NCBI GenBank assembly: GCA_040380855.1 | Contig: JBEIIG010000071.1 | Location: forward strand, 1 to 18,711 | Direction: 5' to 3' | Length of the DNA stretch: 18,711 nucleotides | Origin: VFMC01 sp040380855 | Lineage (GTDB): Bacteria; Actinomycetota; Acidimicrobiia; Acidimicrobiales; Ilumatobacteraceae | Shown: positions 14,541-18,711 of the stretch, one piece after another | Position numbering within the stretch: position 1 is the stretch's first letter | How the letters are laid out: each line of letters starts with the position of its first letter | Translations under genes and position numbers: made by a program | Notes under the pieces: generated by a model | Told to the model about the DNA's origin: nothing | What the model saw: only the letters and a program-made list of their open reading frames with translations | Databases searched by the model: none

Positions 14541-15616
14541 AGCGCGGTGGGGTAGTGCAGCCGCACGTTGTCGGGATAACTGCGCACGTAGTAGTTCCAG
14601 AGCTGCTCGCCGAACACCGGTGCCGACTCGCTGATGGTGCCCGACGCACCGGCCAACAGTTCGTCGCGCTTGGCCATGAACCCGGCCCCGCGATGGCGCG
14701 GGCTGGCTGCCACGGCCTCGGCGAACGAGGGGTCGAGTTGCAGTGGCGCCAGGCCGGTGCGCAGGTCGGGGCCGTGGAAGTAGGCCGACGAGAACCGTGC
14801 CTCGGTGGCGATGACGCGATGTGTGGTGGCCACGAAGTAGTTGCCGGTCATCGACTGCAGCATCTCGCCGAGGTTGATCACGAACGCCCCGGGTGTGGGC
14901 GGAACGTCGATCCACTCGCCGGCCGGGTTCTGTGCCTGCAGGCCGCCCACGCCGTGCTGCAGCAAGATCGTGAGGAACCCGGCGTCGTGGTGCGCGTTCA
15001 CCCCGGCCTCGCCCGGTGGTGTGGGCGGGTAGCTGATCAGCTTGGCGAAGCTGAGCGGCCGCTCGCCGAACAGCGTGCGGAACGTGTGCTCGGGTAGGCC
15101 GAGGCCCACGGCCAAGATGCCCATCAGCTCGTCGGCGAGTGCCCCCATCCGCACGAAGAACTCGTCGACCAGGCCGTGGAAGCCGGGCAGCACCGCTTCG
15201 GGCAACCACTGGTTGGGTCCGTCGAGGCGCAGGTAGGCCGGCTCGACATCGGCGGCGTAGGGCGAGTGCTCGCTCGACACGTCGAGCTGTTCGCGGTGGT
15301 CGACCCGGTTGTCGGTGAGCTCCGAGCCCACACGCTCCCAGCCGCGGAAGTGGCGCGAACGTCGCTTGTCGATCTGCTCCTTGGTGGCATCGGGCAGTGC
15401 GAAGAACGCGAGCAGCGCCGTGAAGTAGCGGTCGATGTAGTCGGCGTCGACACCGTGGTCGACCAGGGTGAAGAAGCCCACCTCGTGGCAGATGCGGCGC
15501 AGCTCGGCGGCGAACGCAGCACGGTCGGCACCGGCCTGCCGCCATCCGGCGAGCGACACCGTGGGGATGCTCGTGAAGTGCTGACTGCTCGGTGCAGGCG
15601 GTGCGTCGAGGCTCAT
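14537..15616 (-). CDS. Isopenicillin N synthase-like 2-oxoglutarate/Fe(II) dioxygenase, first gene of the operon
   Basis: Encodes 359 residues. The N-terminal domain has IPTVSLAGW and CHEVGFFTLVDHGV (43-56), typical of the family. The catalytic domain holds H209, D211 (NAHHDAGFLTILLQ) and H266 (TTHRVIA), with R274-x-S276 (RFSSAYF) for 2-oxoglutarate. The block GVGGLQAQNPAGEWIDVPPTPG is the standard family core. Isopenicillin N synthase itself does not use 2-oxoglutarate, but most bacterial relatives with the RxS pair do. The protein is cytoplasmic, about 40 residues longer than the paralogue at 7785-8744, mainly at the C-terminus. The ATG at 15616 has no Shine-Dalgarno sequence but sits right behind a -10 element, so a leaderless message is likely. 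It leads a four-gene operon in which all junctions overlap by 4 bp. Confidence 0.93.
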   Translation of the reverse strand: MSLDAPPAPSSQHFTSIPTVSLAGWRQAGADRAAFAAELRRICHEVGFFTLVDHGVDADYIDRYFTALLAFFALPDATKEQIDKRRSRHFRGWERVGSELTDNRVDHREQLDVSSEHSPYAADVEPAYLRLDGPNQWLPEAVLPGFHGLVDEFFVRMGALADELMGILAVGLGLPEHTFRTLFGERPLSFAKLISYPPTPPGEAGVNAHHDAGFLTILLQHGVGGLQAQNPAGEWIDVPPTPGAFVINLGEMLQSMTGNYFVATTHRVIATEARFSSAYFHGPDLRTGLAPLQLDPSFAEAVAASPRHRGAGFMAKRDELLAGASGTISESAPVFGEQLWNYYVRSYPDNVRLHYPTAL

Positions 15617-15624
15617 GGCGACCG

Positions 15625-15630
15625 AGTGTA
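15625..15630 (-). promoter_or_regulatory. -10 element for the four-gene operon
   Basis: The minus strand reads TACACT, ending eight bases before the ATG at 15616, with no ribosome-binding site between. This predicts transcription starting at or one base before the start codon. A weak -35 (CGGACA, 15650-15655) lies 19 bp upstream. Confidence 0.6.
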
Positions 15631-15730
15631 GGAGCGGCCGGCCGGTCGTGTCCGAATGGCCGGTTCGCGAGGCCAACTGGGGGTTCGCGCGCTCCGTGGT
15701 AGTCACTTGTACTGACCTTCCGGCCCTGCC

Positions 15731-15759
15731 GTGACAAGCCGTTCGGCCCTCCGTACGGT
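15731..15759 (+). promoter_or_regulatory. Strong vegetative-type promoter for the GH16 gene
   Basis: GTGACA (15731-15736, five of six matches to TTGACA) and TACGGT (15754-15759) are separated by exactly 17 bp. The expected start point, seven bases on, is at 15766. This is the best-formed promoter in the window. It lies 177 bp before the preferred start codon, so the message has a long leader. Confidence 0.7.
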
Positions 15760-15765
15760 GCCTCC

Positions 15766-15942
15766 ATGACCTCGTCACCCCCCATTCGGCTCTGCTGCAG
15801 CGGGCCGATCGACTCGGGCGGACGGGCTGATCGGACACTGCCGGGGGCCACAGGTCCTACGGCAGCATCCGTTCGGCCGGGGATGGCAGGCCATGAGTCC
15901 CTCCCGATGCCGACGATCGGCGCCACCCGAACGGAGACAACC
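15766..15942 (+). ncRNA. Structured 5' leader of the GH16 mRNA, candidate cis-regulatory RNA
   Basis: This segment can form a series of stems: CGGC/GCCG (15787-15790 with 15804-15807), or alternatively CCGATC/GATCGG (15805-15810 with 15829-15834); an 11-bp interrupted hairpin CTGCCG+GGGCC with GGTCC+CGGCAG (15838-15865); GGGA/TCCC enclosing TGG/CCA (15880-15901); and GCCGA/TCGGC (15909-15921). The last ends 11 bases before the GGAG ribosome-binding site. The first two share bases and exclude each other, as in a switch. It is open in frame with GH16 from an ATG at 15766, but roughly a third of its third codon positions are A or T, far more than in real genes here, which argues for non-coding RNA. 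I do not recognise a known riboswitch class. Confidence 0.45.
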
Positions 15943-17427
15943 ATGACCATCCGACACACAACTCGACGAACCCCTCGACGGTCGTCCCCACGCTCGTCGA
16001 AGCGGCTCGTGGCCGCTGCCCTCTCACTGGCTGCCCTTGCCGCCGGATCGGCTATCGCCACCGGCACGGCCGAGGCGGCCACCACCACCCTCATCGCCCG
16101 CGGCGCCACCTGGCGCTGGTCGACGGGCACCGACCTGGGGACCGCGTGGCGGTCGCCCACCTACAGCGACTCGACCTGGCGGACCGGTGCCGGCCAGCTC
16201 GGCTACGGCGACGGTGACGAGCGCACCACGCTGCCCTACGGATCGAACACCTCGAACCGCTATCCCACCGCCTACTTCCGCACCTCGTTCACGGTGGCCG
16301 ATCCGGCCGCCGTGACAGCGCTCAGCCTCACCGGCGTGTTCGACGACGGCTTCATCGCCTACGTGAACGGCACCCAGGTGGCCCGGGTGAAGATGCCCTC
16401 GACCACGGTGACGTACCGCACGCTCGCGTCCGACTGGGCCGAGAACCAGGTGATCACCCTCGCAGTGCCGACGTCGGTGCTGCGGGTCGGCACCAACGTG
16501 ATCGCCGTCGAGGTGCACCAGCGCACGCTCGACTCGTCGGACCTGTCGTGGGATGCATCGCTGACAGCGACGGTGTCGGACACGGCACCCACCACCACGG
16601 CGGCACCCACCACGACGGCGGCACCCACCACGACGGCGGCGCCCACCACGACGGCGGCGCCCACCACGACGGCGCCGCCCACGGGTGTCGCACCCACCGG
16701 TGCCGCCAATGACGGACGCTGGAGCAGGCTCATCTTCCAGGACGAGTTCTCGGGCACCACGGCCAAGTGGCAGCGCAACTGGCGGATGGGCAACGACACC
16801 AGCATCAGTCCGCCCGCCAACAAGAGCTACGAGGCCGCCTGCTGGGATCCGAAGAACACCTTCGTCTCGAACGGCAACCTCGTGATGCGGGCCGAGCGGC
16901 GCAGCTGCACCGACGCCTTCGGAAGGACCTACAGCTACGCCACGGGTGGTGCCACCACGGGTTCGTGGAACTTCACCTACGGCTACGCCGAGGCGCGCCT
17001 GTTCCTGCCGGCCGATGCCAACGGCAAGATCGCCAACTTCCCGGCCTGGTGGCTGAACGGTTCGGTGAACGACACCAACGGCTGGCCGAACGGCGGTGAG
17101 ATCGACGTGGTCGAAGGCCTGTCCGATCACATCAACTGCTGGCACTACCACTGGGGTTCCCCGTCGAACGCCCAGTCGGCCGGTGGTTGCCCCTCCACCA
17201 CCCTGGTGCCGTCGCTGAAGAACCCGGCCGGTTGGCACACCTACGGTGTGGCGTGGGAGCCCGGCGTGCTGCGCTACTACTACGACGGTGTGCTCGTGGC
17301 CACCCACACCACCGGCGTGGTGAGCACCCCGATGTACCTGGCGCTCGACAATGCGGTGCCTGCGCAGTGGACCCCCACGGTGCCGGCCGACATGCTCGTC
17401 GACTACGTGCGGGTGTGGCAGCGCTGA
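15943..17427 (+). CDS. Secreted GH16 family glycoside hydrolase with N-terminal beta-sandwich domain
   Basis: Encodes 494 residues. A long basic N-region and hydrophobic core form a signal peptide (cleavage near TAEA-A, residue 45). Residues about 47-212 form a galactose-binding-like beta-sandwich (GATWRWSTGTDLGTAW, QLGYGDGDE, GVFDDGFIAYVNG). Next is a Thr/Ala/Pro linker of five six-residue repeats (about 215-244), then the GH16 domain (about 260-494) with the catalytic motif GEIDVVE: nucleophile E386, helper D388, acid/base E391. GH16 enzymes cut beta-1,3 or mixed beta-glucans, agar, carrageenan or similar galactans; the fine specificity is not visible. It acts outside the cell. ATG at 15943 is preferred because GGAG lies six bases before it and the signal peptide begins there. 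A strong terminator follows the stop. Confidence 0.93.
   Translation: MTIRHTTRRTPRRSSPRSSKRLVAAALSLAALAAGSAIATGTAEAATTTLIARGATWRWSTGTDLGTAWRSPTYSDSTWRTGAGQLGYGDGDERTTLPYGSNTSNRYPTAYFRTSFTVADPAAVTALSLTGVFDDGFIAYVNGTQVARVKMPSTTVTYRTLASDWAENQVITLAVPTSVLRVGTNVIAVEVHQRTLDSSDLSWDASLTATVSDTAPTTTAAPTTTAAPTTTAAPTTTAAPTTTAPPTGVAPTGAANDGRWSRLIFQDEFSGTTAKWQRNWRMGNDTSISPPANKSYEAACWDPKNTFVSNGNLVMRAERRSCTDAFGRTYSYATGGATTGSWNFTYGYAEARLFLPADANGKIANFPAWWLNGSVNDTNGWPNGGEIDVVEGLSDHINCWHYHWGSPSNAQSAGGCPSTTLVPSLKNPAGWHTYGVAWEPGVLRYYYDGVLVATHTTGVVSTPMYLALDNAVPAQWTPTVPADMLVDYVRVWQR
16585..16674 (+). repeat. Five 18-bp tandem repeats encoding a Thr/Ala/Pro linker
   Basis: Units such as GCACCCACCACGACGGCG repeat five times with one to two base changes, each coding for the six-residue linker unit APTTTA. 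The second and third units are identical, as are the fourth and fifth, suggesting recent duplication. The linker separates the beta-sandwich domain from the GH16 domain and may be a glycosylation target. Confidence 0.9.
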
Positions 17428-17456
17428 TCTGAGATCGCGGGAACCGGTGCGCTGAT

Positions 17457-17501
17457 CTCGTGTCGGGTTCGGGCCCTTCGGGGTACCGAACCCGACACGA
17501 G
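17457..17501 (+). terminator. Terminator after the GH16 gene
   Basis: CTCGTGTCGGGTTCGG (17457-17472) pairs perfectly with 17486-17501, a 16-bp stem capped by an inner CCC-TTC-GGG mini-hairpin. It begins 29 bp after the GH16 stop. No long U-tract follows. It separates the gene from the next promoter. Confidence 0.87.
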
Positions 17502-17574
17502 TCGCGTTCGCGTCTGCCGATCGACACTGCACATCGACGTCGACCGGCACGGTTCGGGGCGATGACCGCGTCGG

Positions 17575-17580
17575 TACCGT
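17575..17580 (+). promoter_or_regulatory. -10 element, apparent leaderless promoter for the metallophosphoesterase
   Basis: TACCGT ends six bases before the GTG at 17587, and no Shine-Dalgarno sequence lies between. The spacing matches that at 7773-7778 exactly. The -35 region is weak (TTCGGG at 17553-17558). Confidence 0.6.
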
Positions 17581-17586
17581 CCGGCC

Positions 17587-18711
17587 GTGACGCCGACGAC
17601 ATCGACCCGAACGAACTCGCAACGGCCGAACTCGCAACGGCGTCGCCGATCGCGAGCGAGACTGCTGCTCGTCGCCGGTCTGGCACTGGCGGGGTTATCG
17701 GGCATCGTGGGTGGTCGGCCCGGGTTGCGCCCGGCCGATGCCGCAGCGAGCGAGACACCGCTGACGCTCGCGGTGATCGGCGACTACGGGGGCGACAACG
17801 GCGGCGAGTACCGCCTCGCCGCTCTCGTGGCCGGGTGGAAACCCGACGCCGTCGCCACCGTGGGCGACAACCTGTATCCGACGGCCCCCACCGTCACCGG
17901 AACCGACAAGTACGACCTCGTGGTGGGAAAGTACTTCTGCGCCTTTCTGGCGGGCGTGCCATCGGGGCCGAACTGCAACGGAAAGCGCAGTGCCGTGAAC
18001 CGGTTCTTCCCCGCCACCGGCAACCACGACTACACCGACGGGCCGATCGCCAACTACCTCGCCTACTTCGATCTTCCGGGCAAGGGCGTGACCAGTGCGT
18101 TCCCGACGGGTTCCGAGCAGTACTACGACGTGGCGCTCGGCCCGGTGCACCTGTTCTTCATCGACTCCCAACTCACCGAGGGTGCCTTTCCGGCGGCCCC
18201 CACCTTCGCCGAGCAGCAGCGATGGTTGCAGCGCTCGATGGCCGCATCGGCGGCGCCGTGGAAGTTGGTGCTGTTCCATCACCCCGCGTACTCGAGCGGC
18301 ACCACGTACGGCAGTACCCCGGCGATGCAGTGGCCGTTCGGGGCCTGGGGTGCCGACCTGGTGCTGAGCGGCCACCACCACTCGTTCGAGCGCATCGTGC
18401 GCAGCGACACCACCTACTACGTGGTGGGCCTGGGCGGGGCGAGCCGCTTCCCGTTCGACCCGCCCGAGGTGGGAAGTGAGGTGCGGTTCAACGGCGACGA
18501 GGGAGCCCTGCGGCTCACCGTCACCAGTACCTCGCTGGTGGCCGAGTTCATCACCGTCTCGGGTGTGCTGATCGACCGGTACACGCTCACCAAGGGAGTC
18601 ACCCCGCCCGCCACCACGACGACGAGTACGACGGTGCCGCGGACGACCACGACGACGAGTACGACGGTGCCGCGGACGACCACGACGACGAGTACGACGG
18701 TGCCGCGGACG
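17587..18711 (+). CDS. Secreted purple-acid-phosphatase-like metallophosphoesterase (3' end beyond window)
   Basis: An open frame of 375 codons from GTG runs off the window edge without a stop. A very basic start (QRRRRSRAR), a hydrophobic core and ADA-A (about 51-53) make a signal peptide. The calcineurin-like domain follows with all metal-binding blocks: GDYG (D66), GDNLY (D93 or D94, N95), GNHD (N146, H147), FHHP (H231, H232) and SGHHHSFER (H263, H265). The GDNLY tyrosine, GNHD and GHHHSFER fit purple acid phosphatases, which hydrolyse phosphate monoesters outside the cell at a dinuclear metal site. After about residue 340 comes a Thr-rich linker of perfect repeats, so another domain, perhaps a wall anchor or binding module, probably lies beyond the edge. 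The start is supported by the leaderless-type promoter. Confidence 0.92.
   Translation, partial: MTPTTSTRTNSQRPNSQRRRRSRARLLLVAGLALAGLSGIVGGRPGLRPADAAASETPLTLAVIGDYGGDNGGEYRLAALVAGWKPDAVATVGDNLYPTAPTVTGTDKYDLVVGKYFCAFLAGVPSGPNCNGKRSAVNRFFPATGNHDYTDGPIANYLAYFDLPGKGVTSAFPTGSEQYYDVALGPVHLFFIDSQLTEGAFPAAPTFAEQQRWLQRSMAASAAPWKLVLFHHPAYSSGTTYGSTPAMQWPFGAWGADLVLSGHHHSFERIVRSDTTYYVVGLGGASRFPFDPPEVGSEVRFNGDEGALRLTVTSTSLVAEFITVSGVLIDRYTLTKGVTPPATTTTSTTVPRTTTTTSTTVPRTTTTTSTTVPRT
17613..17641 (+). repeat. 15-bp tandem duplication in the signal peptide N-region
   Basis: GAACTCGCAACGGC occurs twice in direct succession (17613 and 17628, period 15), coding for NSQRP-NSQRR. The in-frame duplication lengthens the basic region before the hydrophobic core of the phosphoesterase signal peptide. 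Confidence 0.75.
18613..18711 (+). repeat. Three perfect 33-bp tandem repeats encoding a Thr-rich linker
   Basis: Units start at 18613, 18646 and 18679, are identical base for base, and each encodes 11 residues of the TTTTTSTTVPR type. The third ends exactly at the window edge, so the array probably continues. Perfect identity at the DNA level, including third positions, indicates very recent expansion, or an assembly limit at the repeat. Confidence 0.92.

Noticed and set aside
15838..15901. c-di-GMP-I (GEMM) riboswitch in the GH16 leader
   Set aside because: A short stretch around GGTCCTACGGCAGC resembles the 3' part of that class, but the conserved GGCAAACC, GAAA loop and GGGACGCAAAGC parts are missing, so I do not assign it.
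15766..15942. N-terminal extension of the GH16 protein starting at ATG 15766, which would be leaderless
   Set aside because: The segment has many A/T third positions, no recognisable protein character and would bury the signal peptide; GGAG and a proper signal peptide favour 15943. Not fully excluded because the promoter start falls on this ATG.
15943..16080. Twin-arginine export signal on the GH16 protein
   Set aside because: RR pairs occur early but lack the following hydrophobic and Lys/Gln consensus next to the core; the core is strongly hydrophobic, so Sec is the simpler reading.
16585..16674. CRISPR-like or phase-variable repeat array
   Set aside because: Repeats are contiguous without spacers, in frame and code for a Thr/Ala/Pro linker. 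The same reasoning applies to 18613-18711.

Overview
The window is high-GC DNA with strong G/C preference at third codon positions. It is densely packed, with 4-bp stop/start overlaps, many GTG starts and Actinobacteria-type families (SHOCT and DUF6325 proteins, HutD, IPNS-like dioxygenases, secreted enzymes with Thr/Ala/Pro linkers). I infer a chromosomal segment of an actinobacterium, most likely in or near the class Acidimicrobiia; there is no rRNA or other marker gene to prove this. I see no insertion sequence, integrase, phage gene, CRISPR array, tRNA or rRNA.

Layout. (A) 1-3685: a divergent oxygenase locus. Leftward run a cytochrome P450 and a Rieske oxygenase cut by the window edge; rightward run a second Rieske oxygenase and a metallo-beta-lactamase-fold hydrolase. 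Only 38 bp separate the divergent start codons. (B) 3686-5075: a DUF6325 protein and a small SHOCT protein, facing a two-helix membrane protein that also ends in SHOCT, with a strong hairpin terminator between. (C) 5208-9629: an N,N-dimethylformamidase-like protein and a CapA-family protein overlapping tail to tail, then an IPNS-like 2-oxoglutarate/Fe(II) oxygenase facing a secreted DUF1996 protein, with a long inverted repeat at the junction. (D) 9788-11155: a DEAD-box RNA helicase. (E) 11291-15616: a four-gene leftward operon (IPNS-like oxygenase, HutD-like protein, ClC channel/transporter, GlcD-like FAD oxidase) in which every junction is a 4-bp overlap. (F) 15731-18711: two secreted enzymes, a GH16 glycoside hydrolase behind a promoter and a structured leader of about 177 nt, then a purple-acid-phosphatase-like metallophosphoesterase running off the right edge inside a perfect 33-bp tandem repeat.

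Common threads. Several genes have a TANNNT hexamer 6-8 nt before the start codon and no Shine-Dalgarno sequence, the layout of leaderless transcription; others have clear GGAG-type sites. Oxidative chemistry is over-represented (one P450, two Rieske enzymes, two 2OG oxygenases, one FAD oxidase). No electron-transfer partners for the P450 and Rieske enzymes lie in the window. Substrates are not deducible from sequence.

The points I consider most worth following are the GH16 leader (possible cis-regulatory RNA), the unusual fully coupled operon E, the inverted repeat inside the end of a coding sequence at 8699-8738, and the 38-bp divergent oxygenase junction.
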